DNA of 13,495 nt from an uncultured Oscillibacter sp. (GCA_910588005.1 CAJUQM010000052.1:1-13495); one strand, 5' to 3'; positions 1 through 8,153 are shown, counted from the stretch's first letter. Numbers and translations are program-made. Notes: generated by a model from the letters alone, not told the origin.

Positions 1-660
1 CTTCATTCCGGTCAGAGTCTGCATACTAATTTGCGAAATAATCTTGACACTACCGGAAATCTCAATAAGATTGCGGCAAGGTTTGGGGTAAACCGCAGTA
101 CGCTGCAGAAATGGCTGCTGAATTATGATTTGTTTGACGGGGAAAGGTTACGACATCGAACGAGCAGCCATCACTATCCTGCGATTGTAAAGCAGCAAGC
201 GGTAGAATCGTATCTGTCCGGCCAGATGAGCATAGAGGCAGTCTGCAAACAGTATTAGCTGCGGTCAAGATCGCAGCTGGAACAATGGGTTATGATGCAT
301 ACTGGTCAAAAAGGATTCCATTCTCTCAGAGGCAGAAGAGGTATTCAATTGACCATGGTATCTTATGAGGAACGTGAAGCGGCGGTGGAGTATTGTATTG
401 CTCACGAGAAAAATTATAAGCTGGCTGCGACTCACTCTGGATTTACATACCGGCAAATCTATGGGTAGGTACAAAGATATCAAAAGGTCTGTCTGGAAGG
501 GTTGGACGGCGGACATCGTTCTTCCAGACTTGCCGCAAAGAATCAGCATCTGAGGGTAAGCAGCCTGAAATTGGAAATGAAACTGGCTGTACAGCAGAAG
601 TACCAGCAGATTTGCTGGCGCAGGAATCAACTGCCGGACTTCAGCGGGGTGCGGCAGAAA
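1..660 (+). pseudogene. IS3 orfA (helix-turn-helix protein), 5' partial, two in-frame stops
   Basis: One frame (phase of base 1) is open from the window edge apart from TAG at 256-258 and TAG at 466-468, and reads through to TAA at 754-756. It encodes three successive HTH-like blocks: one with GVNRSTLQKW near 88-117, a second around SIEAVCKQY and SQLEQW (about 229-288), and a third around REAAVEYCIAH with YRQIYG (about 370-465). This is the multi-HTH plan of long IS3 orfA proteins, which bind the element ends. The first stop sits where Q would be expected (CAG to TAG) and the second where the family has W in the YGWV motif (TGG to TAG); both are single transitions. The border with orfB near 650-660 is estimated from homology of the text. 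Confidence 0.75.
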
Positions 661-1525
661 GCAGCCTATCAGGCCGTCAAGGAACTACATGAAGCGTATC
701 ATTGGCCTGTGTATAAACTCTGTGCTGCGGTGGGCGTCAGCCGGGCCGGGTTATAAATGGCTTAACCGGACAGCAAGCGTCAAGCAGATGGAAGACGAAA
801 GTCCAACGCGCCTGATTGTTGAGATATACCAAAGCCAACATGGCGTTCCTGGTTACAGGCAGATGCAGATGATTTTGGAGCGGCGGTATGGGGTAAAGTG
901 TAATTTGAAGAGTGTACACCGGCTCATGCAGCTCCTTGATCTTCGTTCTGTATGCAGGAGGAGAAAGCGGACGCGCAGGAAGAAGCTTCCGGCTGGGTAT
1001 CTGGCAGAAAACATCCTCGGCAGGGACTTCAAGTCTAAAGAACAGAACGAGAAATGGCTGACAGATGTAACAGAATTCAAATATGGGACGGGCGGGAAGG
1101 TCTATTTGTGCGCGATTCTGGATCTGTACGGAAGAAACATTGCGGGTTTCTCATTGGGGCAAAAGAATAATATCTCTTTGGTTTTCGAAGCCTTTGACCA
1201 GGCGTTCCAACGGTATCCTGACGCCTGCCCGATGGTTCATAGTGACCGGGGAACTCAATATACCGGCCACGCCTTTCGAAAGAGAATGAAAGAAGCTGGA
1301 ATCTGCCAAAGCATGTCTCGCCCAGGCAAATGTCTGGATAATGCGCCGATGGAAGGCTTTTGGGGAATTCTGAAATCTGAGATGTACTATTTGTATCATT
1401 TTGGTGAGTATGATCAGCTCTGCAATGCGATCACTGATTATATCCATTATTACAACTGCGAACGATGTCAGAGAGTGCCTGACTGTATGACGCCTATGGA
1501 ATTCTTGGCGGCTGGAGACAAGTAA
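655..1525 (+). pseudogene. IS3 orfB transposase (DDE integrase), frameshifted near its N-terminus
   Basis: The orfB-type start region (AAYQAVKELHEAYHWPVYKLCAAVGVSRAG) lies in the orfA frame at about 661-750. The remainder, beginning YKWLNR at 752, lies in the next frame. Family proteins read SRxxYYKWLNR here, so a 2-nt loss at about 750-752 explains the shift; it has the wrong sense for the programmed -1 frameshift of IS3 elements. The catalytic core is otherwise intact: counting from an ATG at 689, the acidic residues are D126 in LTDVTEF, D186 in HSDRG and E222 in PMEGFWG, with 35 residues between the last two, i.e. DD(35)E. The stop is TAA at 1523-1525. The long open frame after the lesion suggests recent inactivation. 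Confidence 0.8.
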
Positions 1526-1749
1526 GAGCAGGAACCTCCTTGCGGTGATTCCTGTCCATCTTTTTTCTCTGTTTTGTCTACTTGACAGGGAGTGCTTCAA
1601 AATCAGCTGATTCCGATTAAGGAGATTCTTTGCCAAATGAACATCCCGCCTTCTTCTATTTGAAAACAGCATAATCTCAGACACCGCAATTTCACCGATT
1701 CAGAAATCTTCTCTCAGGATGTTAAAATTGAAGAGTTCTAAATTCCGCA

Positions 1750-1778
1750 TTGACGCCTTTGAAAACCAATGGTATAAT
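1750..1778 (+). promoter_or_regulatory. Sigma-A type promoter for the YczE-like gene
   Basis: TTGACG (1750-1755), a 17-bp spacer and TATAAT (1773-1778) make a near-consensus promoter 54 bp before the ATG at 1832. Just after the -10, CCGCT (1784-1788) and AGCGG (1794-1798) form a small inverted repeat that could be an operator or simply a leader hairpin. Confidence 0.75.
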
Positions 1779-1831
1779 CTCACCCGCTGCCATAGCGGAT
1801 ATCTTTCAAAGACGAAAAGAGAGGCGCATTT

Positions 1832-2473
1832 ATGAAATCTAAAACCATTGCCATGTTGTTTAACCGCCCCCGTATAGGGCGCAGGCTGGCGGTTTTGATA
1901 ACCAGCCTGACCGTAATCGGGATCTGCGTTGCGGTCTTTAAATCTGTTGGATTTGGCACTGATCCCTGCTCAACTTTCACACTGGGCATATCTGCCCGCA
2001 CAGGCGTGTCTTTTGGGACCTGTCAACTGGTGTTTAATCTGCTGATGTTTCTCCCTGTGATCCATCTTGACTTGTCCCGTATCGGTATCGGTACCGTTGG
2101 TAATATGGTAGGTGTCGGTTACATTGCAGACTTCTGCATGAGAGTAATTGATATATGGACTCCGCCTGAAGGCCTTTCTATGGCAGTCAGAGTCTTTATG
2201 TTTGCCCTCAGCATGGCCGCATTTCTAGTCGCCGCCTCCTTTTACATGGTGGTGGATCTTGGTGTTGCGCCCTATGACGCCATTCCACAGCTGATCGCGG
2301 CACGTACAAACAAGCTCAGTCCCCGCTCGGTCCGCATGCTGTGGGATCTCTCGATCCTGACTATCGGATTTCTGCTGGGTTCCACAATAGGCTTGACAAC
2401 GTTGATTACGGGGTTTTGCCTTGGTCCAGCCATTGCCCTTGTGGCCGGCCATGTAAAGGACTGGTTTGAATAA
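1832..2473 (+). CDS. YczE/YitT-type integral membrane protein
   Basis: A 213-residue hydrophobic protein of the size of the YczE/YyaS/YitT group, whose transport or other role is not firmly known. Likely membrane segments are near residues 19-42, 60-79, 86-106, 117-141 and a long hydrophobic end at about 167-205. The two halves look alike: a glycine-rich loop GFGTDPCSTF after the first segment and LGVAPYDAIPQ after the fourth, each followed by a stretch with SxR/TGVSFG and KLSPRSV, as expected of a duplicated fold. The start is ATG 1832, preceded by AAAGAGAGG with good spacing and by its own promoter at 1750-1778. It appears monocistronic: the IS is upstream and no gene follows on this strand for several kilobases. 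Family assignment rests on recognition of these loops, not on an alignment. Confidence 0.75.
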   Translation: MKSKTIAMLFNRPRIGRRLAVLITSLTVIGICVAVFKSVGFGTDPCSTFTLGISARTGVSFGTCQLVFNLLMFLPVIHLDLSRIGIGTVGNMVGVGYIADFCMRVIDIWTPPEGLSMAVRVFMFALSMAAFLVAASFYMVVDLGVAPYDAIPQLIAARTNKLSPRSVRMLWDLSILTIGFLLGSTIGLTTLITGFCLGPAIALVAGHVKDWFE

Positions 2474-2522
2474 GAATCGCCTCTCAGCGGATGTTTCTTC
2501 CAGCCATCCCACACTCGCGCCG

Positions 2523-2557
2523 GCCGCCGTTGCGGCACAAAAATCCCCAACGGCGGC
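2523..2557. repeat. Inverted repeat, 10-bp stem
   Basis: GCCGCCGTTG (2523-2532) is the exact reverse complement of CAACGGCGGC (2548-2557), with a 15-nt loop. It lies about 50 bp after the stop of the YczE-like gene. There is no T-run on either side, so a factor-independent terminator is doubtful, although it could stabilise the 3' end of that transcript. Confidence 0.5.
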
Positions 2558-2604
2558 TGCGGCACTTCTGCGGTAGGTGAAGGGAGACCTGAATAAGCCG
2601 CAAT

Positions 2605-2870
2605 TCATTTCACCCGCGGTCAATCTCCTCAAGGAAATCTTTCAAACATATTGCCCAGCCTATACATTTAACACATAGAAATCACACGGAAATACGCTGC
2701 CATCCGCCTCAATGGGATATTGGATATTGCAATGACCGCCCATTGAGTACAGCTCCGCCTGCCGGTTTTGCATGATATACGCAAGACTGCCGAAAAAAAC
2801 AGATGGAGATCTAACAGCCTGATGTCAACACCGGTAAAGAGATGTCTGCCGCCATGTATGGCCAAGGCGG
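2605..2870 (-). pseudogene. Relic of an anaerobic sulfatase-maturase (radical SAM SPASM region)
   Basis: Read on the minus strand, codons between about 2803 and 2663 give QNRQAELYSMGGHC followed by NIQYPIEADGSVFPCDFYVLN. This is very close to the SPASM-domain signature of anaerobic sulfatase-maturating enzymes (GxCxxQxVxEADGSVYPCDFYVLD), including the Cys of GHC and the Cys of PCDF. The text then breaks: the expected xYRLGN continues as YRLGNM in another frame at about 2645-2662, and FLEEIDRG follows in a third frame, ending at TGA near 2607. Upstream, GRHLFTGVDIRLLD at about 2815-2860 resembles the segment before the SPASM domain but sits in a different frame, with a 7-A run (2793-2799) near the switch. 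The N-terminal radical SAM CxxxCxxC part of the roughly 370-residue family was not found, so this is a multiply frameshifted fragment. Confidence 0.6.
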
Positions 2871-3217
2871 AAAGTCTTGATAGCAACCGGCTGGGTCTCC
2901 TGATGACTGGCGCTCCAGGCCACGGCAAAAGAGGAATCGAGAGTGCAGCTGACAGGAAGGAAGAAGGCTGTGTATACGGCACTGCGGACAATTTACGCGT
3001 TTTACCTACCCTGGTGTTGGGCGGCACTGCGGGCGGCATGGCCGGACCCAGAATCCCCGCAAGAACAGGTGACAGGCAGATAGGCAGGCTTTTAATCGGA
3101 CTGCCGTTTGTGACCGCCGCAATCAGCCTGTATAATTTTCCGGCCCTTCAAACGGGATGACATGGAGTCACTTTGCAGAGTGGAATCCCTGCGTTCAAAT
3201 GTAACGCACCGGGAGGA
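2871..3217. other. Gene-free stretch with no recognised feature
   Basis: Both strands contain open frames here (for example a plus frame from 2768 to 3160 and a minus frame from 2668 to 3039), but none shows a recognisable domain, a good ribosome binding site or a family-like sequence. The region is probably further decayed remains of the adjacent maturase relic or other vanished genes. Confidence 0.5.
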
Positions 3218-3258
3218 CAATATGAAAACCAGGGGCATAGCCCCTGGTTTTCATATTG
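3218..3258 (-). terminator. Perfect 19-bp palindrome, probable terminator of the met operon
   Basis: CAATATGAAAACCAGGGGC (3218-3236) and GCCCCTGGTTTTCATATTG (3240-3258) are exact reverse complements around a 3-nt loop. The inner part, AAAACCAGGGGC and its mirror, is a GC-rich stem flanked by A4 and T4 and so reads as a bidirectional factor-independent terminator. It lies 126 bp beyond the stop of the last met gene, which is transcribed toward it, and no plus-strand gene clearly ends just before it. The outer AT-rich arms are longer than termination needs. Confidence 0.65.
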
Positions 3259-3383
3259 CAACGGTAAAACGGCTCGCCGCTATGACCCTGACGGCTCTCG
3301 GCTCATACTCATCCGAAACCGCAAAAGGGACAATAAAACCGGCGCTTGACGGTTGTCATAAAGTCCTTGCGGGCATCTCCCCT

Positions 3384-5162
3384 CTATAAGCGCTCCGCCT
3401 GGATCTCACGGAGGATCCGCACCATCAGCGCTACCCGCTTAAAGGGCGTCATCAAATAAAATCCGCCGGTATAGGGCGCAATCTCTCTGGCAATCCCGAT
3501 GGAAATCCTCACCGCCAGGTCCTCCGCCTCCTCCCGGGTTCTCCCCTCATACAGCGCGGTAATCTCATCTGAGATCCGCATACCCGCGATTTCATTGTTA
3601 AGAAAGCAGGCGTTTTTGTGGCTCACCACCGGGTAGACGCCCCCCAGGATCTGCCCCTTCAAGACCTCTCTTGCGGTAATTAGATTTTCCAGCGCCTCTC
3701 TGGACAGCACCGGCTGCGTCAAAAAACAAGCGACCCCATTGCGCTCCTTCTCCTGAGCGGCCTTTAGCTGAATCTCAAAATTTTTTGCGTTTACATTCAG
3801 CGCCCCAAAAATACGGAAGGGCGTCCGCAGAACCGTCTCGTTAAGTCCGCTGACATAGCTCGCCAGTCTCCTGGAATTAAAGTTGAATACGCTTTTAACC
3901 TCCTCCCGGTTCTCGGAGGGAATCGGGTCCCCGGTGACCAGCAGCACATTGTGGACACCTTCGATAGACAGTCCCAGCAGCAGCGCCTTGGTAGCATTGA
4001 GGTTCCGATCCCGGCAGGTCATGTGCGGCAGAGGTTCCACGTCCAGCTCTCGCTTGAGCTTGCAGGCCAGAAGACTGCTGTCCGCCCGCGGCCTGCCAAT
4101 GGGACAGTCTGCAATCGTGACCGCGTCCGCTCCCGCGTCCCGCAGGGTCTTTACGCCGTCCAGAAAAAAAGCGATGTCATCGTCCGCCGGCGGATCCAGC
4201 TCCACGGCGATAACCCGCTGACCACTGTCCAATTTTTCCGCCAGCGTATTGGCGGAGGCGGCAGGCCTGCGGGCAGGCTCCCCGCTGGGCCGGGCGGAAA
4301 TCCGAATTTGGGGCACAGCGTTCAAGGCCGCCGCCGCTTGGGCGATATGGGCCGGGGTGGTGCCGCAGCAGCCGCCTACAATGGAGGCGCCCGCCCGGAC
4401 AATCTCTGCCAGTTTCCGTCCAAAGTAATCCGCCGTCCCCTGGAACATTGTCCGCCGTCCCAGTACGGTGGGATATCCGGCGTTTGGCATAACAGACAGC
4501 GTTACGCCGCAGTGGTCTAAGTTCCGAATGTACTCCAACAGGTGGTGGGGGCCGGAGACGCAGTTAAAGCCCACGGCATCCACCTCCTCCAAGGCGGCGG
4601 CGCGGCGGAGCAGCGTCTGCCCAAAATCCCCCTCCCGAGTCGTCCCGTCAAAGGACACGGCAAAGGAGGCGATCAAATATGCCTCCGGACAGCAGGTCTT
4701 AAGATGCTGGGCCAGCTTTCGCAGGCCGTGGTCACCGGGCAGTGTTTCCAGCAAAAAGTGCCGGATTCCCTGTTCCAAAAACAGATCCGCCTGACGGCAA
4801 TAGTTCTCCGCACGGCTCAGTTCCCGGCTCTCGGGAGCGGGACCGATATCCGCAAAGACATAGGCTCCGTGGGACTTTGCACAATCCTTCGCCAGCCGGC
4901 ATGCCGCCTCCACAATCTTTTTAGCCGTCTTTTGATCTCCACGGGCCAGATCCACACCCACGGTAAACGTATTGGTTTTAATGGCGCAGCATCCAGCCTC
5001 CAGATATGCCCGGTGAATGGCCGTGATCTCCTCCGGACACGTGAGGTTTGCAAGCTCACAGCGCTCCTCCGCCCGTCCGGGCAGAGCCGCGAAATATGTC
5101 CCCATAGCGCCGTCAAAAAGCAGCGGGGCATCCTCTTTTAAATATGTCCGAATATCCGTCAT
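3384..5162 (-). CDS. Bifunctional homocysteine S-methyltransferase / methylenetetrahydrofolate reductase (YitJ type)
   Basis: This 592-residue fusion has the same architecture and nearly the same length as Bacillus subtilis YitJ. Residues 1 to about 290 form the zinc-dependent homocysteine methyltransferase barrel: DGAMGT at 17-22 and the zinc cysteines C201 (GFNC) and C265-C266 (GGCCGTTP) are present. Residues from about 310 to the end form the flavin-dependent MTHFR barrel, with the catalytic-type glutamate E321 in VIAVELDPP, and later LVTGDP and FLTQPV typical of MetF. The reductase makes 5-methyl-THF from 5,10-methylene-THF; the other domain can pass a methyl group to homocysteine, the donor being unknown from sequence. 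ATG 5160-5162 overlaps the TGA of metH by four bases (ATGA), so the two are translationally coupled. It is the last gene of the operon, with the probable terminator at 3218-3258. Confidence 0.92.
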   Translation of the reverse strand: MTDIRTYLKEDAPLLFDGAMGTYFAALPGRAEERCELANLTCPEEITAIHRAYLEAGCCAIKTNTFTVGVDLARGDQKTAKKIVEAACRLAKDCAKSHGAYVFADIGPAPESRELSRAENYCRQADLFLEQGIRHFLLETLPGDHGLRKLAQHLKTCCPEAYLIASFAVSFDGTTREGDFGQTLLRRAAALEEVDAVGFNCVSGPHHLLEYIRNLDHCGVTLSVMPNAGYPTVLGRRTMFQGTADYFGRKLAEIVRAGASIVGGCCGTTPAHIAQAAAALNAVPQIRISARPSGEPARRPAASANTLAEKLDSGQRVIAVELDPPADDDIAFFLDGVKTLRDAGADAVTIADCPIGRPRADSSLLACKLKRELDVEPLPHMTCRDRNLNATKALLLGLSIEGVHNVLLVTGDPIPSENREEVKSVFNFNSRRLASYVSGLNETVLRTPFRIFGALNVNAKNFEIQLKAAQEKERNGVACFLTQPVLSREALENLITAREVLKGQILGGVYPVVSHKNACFLNNEIAGMRISDEITALYEGRTREEAEDLAVRISIGIAREIAPYTGGFYLMTPFKRVALMVRILREIQAERL

Positions 5163-7516
5163 CCCAGCACCCTCCTGGTGATCTCCACGGATTGGCGGGC
5201 ATCTTTGGCATAGCCGTCCGCACCGATCCTCTCCGCGTACTCGGGTGTTACCACCGCGCCGCCCACAAAGACCGCCGGCGGGCGGTCCAGCGCCCGCAGC
5301 TGCCGGACAGTCTCCTCCATGGCAGGCAGAGTGGTGGTCATCAGAGCGGAGAGACCCACCAGCCCCACGTTATGCTCCTCCACAGCCCGCGCCACTGCCT
5401 CCGGCGGCACATCCCGGCCCAGATCCAGCACTTCATACCCATAATTTTCCAGCACGGTCTTGACAATGTTTTTGCCGATATCGTGGATATCCCCCTGGAC
5501 TGTGGCCACAATGAGCCTCCCCTTTTTTACCGGCGCGCCGCCCCTTTCCGCAATAGAGGTCCGAACTGCCTCAAAGACAGCCTGGGCCGCCTGGGCGGCG
5601 CTGAGAAGCTGCGGCAGGAACACCGTCCCGCGCTCATACCCCTCTCCCACGCTGTCCAACGCGGGAATTAAACGGCCTTCCACCAGCGAGAGTCCGTCCT
5701 CTCCTTCCAATGCCTCCTTCGCCAACCGGGCGGCGTCGGTTTTCAGCCCCCGGATGACGGCCTCTTCCAGCGTAGCCGGGCCGTCTTGAGCGGGCGCCGT
5801 CCGGGATGCGGGAAGGGCGGAGAACCGCTCGATGTAATCCCGACAGTGTTCATCCTCTCCGGATAGAACGCGAAAGGCGGCTACGGCATCCATCATCTCC
5901 CGCTGATTGGGGTTGACGATGGGCAGTGTCAACCCCGCCGCCAAGGCCTGGATAAGAAAATTTTCCGTGACCAGGGGCCGGTTCGGCAGGCCGAATGAGA
6001 TGTTGGATACCCCCAGAACGGTTTGAAGGCCCAATTCCCTCCGAACAGTCCGAACCGCTTTTAAAGTCTCTCCGGCCTGCTCCTGCTGGGCGGAGACGGT
6101 GAGCGCCAGACAGTCAATCCACAGATCCTCTCTGGGAATTCCGTGAGCCGACGCCCTCTCCAAAATGCGCTTGGCAATCTCCACGCGCTTCTCCGCTGTC
6201 CCCGGAATTCCCTCACAGTCCATGGTGAGACCCACCACGGATGCCCCATATTTTTTTACAATGGGCAGAATCCGCTCCAGCACCGCCGCCTCTCCATTGA
6301 CAGAGTTCACCGCCGGTTTGCCGTTGTAGACCCGCAGCCCCGCCTCCAGCGCGTCCGGATTCGAGGAATCCAGCTGCAATGGCAGCGACACCGCGCTTTG
6401 AATCTTCTTTACAACCCGCGGCAGCATCGCCGCCTCATCTACTCCGGGACAGCCCACATTGATATCTAGGATATCCGCTCCGGCCTCCTCCTGCTGAACG
6501 GCAATATCCAAAATATAATCCAGGTCACCCTCTAGAAGCGCCTGCTGAAACCGCTTCTTCCCCGTTGGATTCACCCGCTCCCCGATGACCCGCACACCGT
6601 CCAAACGCAGCGGCACTACCGGCGTGCAGACAAAGCTGCCGCCCGCATATCGCCGGGAAACGGGCCGTCTTCCCTCAAGAGCGGCTTTCAATTCCCGGAT
6701 ATATGCCGGGGAGGTCCCGCAGCAGCCGCCAAAAACGGTAACCCCCGCCTCCAGACACGGCAGCATTGCGGCGGCGAATTCCTCCGGTCCCATATCGTAA
6801 TGTCCATCCACCGGGTCAGGCAGGCCCGCATTGGGTTTGGCGATTACCGGCAGACGGGTATTTTCACACAGCTCCCGCAGCAGAGGGACCAGCTGCTCCG
6901 GTCCCAGAGAGCAGTTCAGTCCCACCGCGTCAGCCCCCAGCCCCTCCAGCGTCCGGGCCATAGAGGCCACGGTACAGCCGGTGAAGGTGCGGCCGCTCTC
7001 CTCAAAGGACATCGTAACCAGTACCGGCAGGGTGGAATTCTCCTTTGCCGCCAGCAGGGCCGCCTTGGCCTCGTAGAGGTCCGTCATTGTCTCAACGGCG
7101 ATAAGGTCCGCCCCAGCGGCGGCGCCGGCAAGCATCATCTCCCGGAACAGCTCATAGGCCCGCTCAAAGGTGAGGCTTCCCATAGGTTCCAGCAATTCTC
7201 CCAGGGGACCCACATCCAGCGCCACCATGGCCCTTCCGCCTACGGCCTGCCTGGCGGTAGAGACAGCGGCGGAGACCACCTCCTCCACAGTATGTCCGGA
7301 GCGGGCCAGCTTCAGAGCGTTGGCCCCAAATGTATTGGCATAGACCACCTGACTTCCGGCGTCCGCATATTCCTGATATACGGATGCCAGCAGCTCCGGA
7401 TCCGTGAGATTCAGCAGCTCCGGCTGTCCTCCGGGAGGCAGCCCCCGCCTCTGGAGTTCAGTTCCCATGGCTCCGTCCAAAAGCAGAATCCTATCCTGAA
7501 CGAGATCAATTTTCAC
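5159..7516 (-). CDS. metH: Cobalamin-dependent methionine synthase, short form without activation domain
   Basis: MetH transfers a methyl group from 5-methyl-THF through cobalamin to homocysteine. In order, the 785-residue protein shows the homocysteine domain (DGAMGTE near the start; zinc cysteines C202 in GLNC and C265-C266 in GGCCGTSP), the pterin domain (RVIGERVNPTGKKRF, then DINVGCPGVDE and QLDSSNP, about 300-560), the cobalamin cap, and the cobalamin domain with D676-x-H678-x-x-G681 in GDIHDIGKN, then SALMTTT and a GGA motif. It stops after the cobalamin domain, whereas the Escherichia coli enzyme (about 1,230 residues) goes on into an AdoMet-binding activation domain. I chose GTG 7514-7516 because TCCTCC at 7524-7529 (GGAGGA on this strand) lies 7 nt before it; an ATG at 7543 would add nine residues but places the ribosome site inside the gene. 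It overlaps the upstream gene by 11 bp. Confidence 0.93.
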   Translation of the reverse strand: MKIDLVQDRILLLDGAMGTELQRRGLPPGGQPELLNLTDPELLASVYQEYADAGSQVVYANTFGANALKLARSGHTVEEVVSAAVSTARQAVGGRAMVALDVGPLGELLEPMGSLTFERAYELFREMMLAGAAAGADLIAVETMTDLYEAKAALLAAKENSTLPVLVTMSFEESGRTFTGCTVASMARTLEGLGADAVGLNCSLGPEQLVPLLRELCENTRLPVIAKPNAGLPDPVDGHYDMGPEEFAAAMLPCLEAGVTVFGGCCGTSPAYIRELKAALEGRRPVSRRYAGGSFVCTPVVPLRLDGVRVIGERVNPTGKKRFQQALLEGDLDYILDIAVQQEEAGADILDINVGCPGVDEAAMLPRVVKKIQSAVSLPLQLDSSNPDALEAGLRVYNGKPAVNSVNGEAAVLERILPIVKKYGASVVGLTMDCEGIPGTAEKRVEIAKRILERASAHGIPREDLWIDCLALTVSAQQEQAGETLKAVRTVRRELGLQTVLGVSNISFGLPNRPLVTENFLIQALAAGLTLPIVNPNQREMMDAVAAFRVLSGEDEHCRDYIERFSALPASRTAPAQDGPATLEEAVIRGLKTDAARLAKEALEGEDGLSLVEGRLIPALDSVGEGYERGTVFLPQLLSAAQAAQAVFEAVRTSIAERGGAPVKKGRLIVATVQGDIHDIGKNIVKTVLENYGYEVLDLGRDVPPEAVARAVEEHNVGLVGLSALMTTTLPAMEETVRQLRALDRPPAVFVGGAVVTPEYAERIGADGYAKDARQSVEITRRVLG

Positions 7517-8153
7517 AGTGATTTCCTCCTTTATGAAGGGCACAGCTCTCCCGCATCTGGCAATAGGTGCAGCCCCGGATCCGGGCCTTTTGAGGCTGAT
7601 CCGACAATCCGACGACGGCGGTCACAGACTTTACCGGATTGAGCAATGAACTCTCCGTCACGTGGAGTCCCAGCCGCCGCGGCGCATCCAGCGCCGTGCA
7701 GATATTGCCTTGAAGAGACAACGGCAGATCTCCATAACCGGGACTAAAGCGGTCCGTAAGGTACTGCCCGGGGAAGCGGGCGGCCAGCTCCTTTTCCGCT
7801 CCGTCGCAGCCCTGTTCCACCAGGGCACTGCCGCAGGCGTCCAAAATCACCGCCCGGGCCATGTCCCGGGCCTGCATTGCCGCGAGAGACAGGTCAAACC
7901 TGGTCCCTAGGGTGCAGGCCAGCAATGCGGCCCGGCCGCAGCTCCCCAGCATCCGAAACGCAGTCGTACCGGTCAAGACCACAGCGGTCCCCCGCAGAAG
8001 AATCCTCTCGCTCTGAAAATCCAACTCACAGACCCTGTAGGCAAACCGGGGCCGCAAGGAGGCGGACAACGCCTTCGCCTCCACAGCTACCTGCCTCCGC
8101 AGGTCCTCCGGCGCATCGCCGGCGCCCAGATACCGCAGAGCCTCCTCTACCAT
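7506..8153 (-). CDS. Stand-alone MetH activation (reactivation) domain protein
   Basis: The protein resembles the C-terminal AdoMet-binding activation domain of MetH, which serves reductive methylation of inactive cob(II)alamin. Visible signs are RFSPGYGDLPL from R135, matching the RxxPGY AdoMet motif, and LLNPVKSVTAVVGLSD, matching the MxPxxSxxGxxG segment. The C-terminus carries a cysteine cluster, GCTYCQMRESC, absent from E. coli MetH and possibly binding metal. The best-known free-standing homologue is TM0269 of Thermotoga maritima, beside the MetH core gene TM0268. This is the first gene of the operon, and its end overlaps the metH start, so equal production is likely. ATG 8151-8153 with GGAG six bases upstream was chosen (215 residues); an in-frame TTG at 8163-8165 with AGGGGA upstream would give 219 and cannot be excluded. 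Confidence 0.87.
   Translation of the reverse strand: MVEEALRYLGAGDAPEDLRRQVAVEAKALSASLRPRFAYRVCELDFQSERILLRGTAVVLTGTTAFRMLGSCGRAALLACTLGTRFDLSLAAMQARDMARAVILDACGSALVEQGCDGAEKELAARFPGQYLTDRFSPGYGDLPLSLQGNICTALDAPRRLGLHVTESSLLNPVKSVTAVVGLSDQPQKARIRGCTYCQMRESCALHKGGNHCEN

Larger units (their letters stand above)
1..1599 (+). mobile_element. Decayed IS3-family insertion sequence, right part
   Basis: The stretch carries an orfA-like multi-HTH reading frame followed by a DDE integrase frame, the layout of IS3-family elements. The right end is placed by the sequence GTCTACTTGACAGGGAGTGC followed by TTCA, ending near 1599; terminal repeats of this look and a CA end are usual for the family, but the left end is outside the window, so the inverted repeat cannot be confirmed. 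A weak terminator-like hairpin (CAGGAA at 1529-1534 pairing with TTCCTG at 1549-1554, T-run at 1561-1566) sits after orfB. Two stop codons and a frameshift mean the copy should not make active transposase. The boundary at 1599 is approximate. Confidence 0.8.

Noticed and set aside
256..468. Possible stop-codon reassignment (TAG as an amino acid) in the IS frame
   Set aside because: The two TAGs stand for different amino acids (Gln and Trp), a frameshift is also present, and the chromosomal genes look normal; decay is the simpler reading.
1601..1612. Perfect palindrome AATCAGCTGATT next to the IS right end
   Set aside because: Without the left flank neither a target duplication nor a preferred insertion site can be shown, and 12-bp palindromes are expected by chance at some rate.
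2668..3160. Opposed long open frames at 2768-3160 (+) and 2668-3039 (-)
   Set aside because: Neither has a ribosome binding site or recognisable domain; the minus one partly overlaps the maturase relic, in the wrong frame for its signature.
3309..3359. Minus-strand RRFYCPFCG text resembling the start of a small zinc-ribbon protein
   Set aside because: Only one CxxC is seen before a stop 16 codons after the ATG; the second Cys pair cannot be found in a consistent frame.
3222..3389. 55-codon plus-strand frame beginning at ATG 3222 behind a good GGGAGGA site
   Set aside because: Its first 12 codons are the palindrome itself, the rest resembles no known protein, and it runs into the antisense of the MTHFR gene end.
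6800..7642. 280-codon plus-strand frame opposite metH
   Set aside because: It is antisense to the conserved homocysteine domain and its composition reflects the GC-rich complementary strand.
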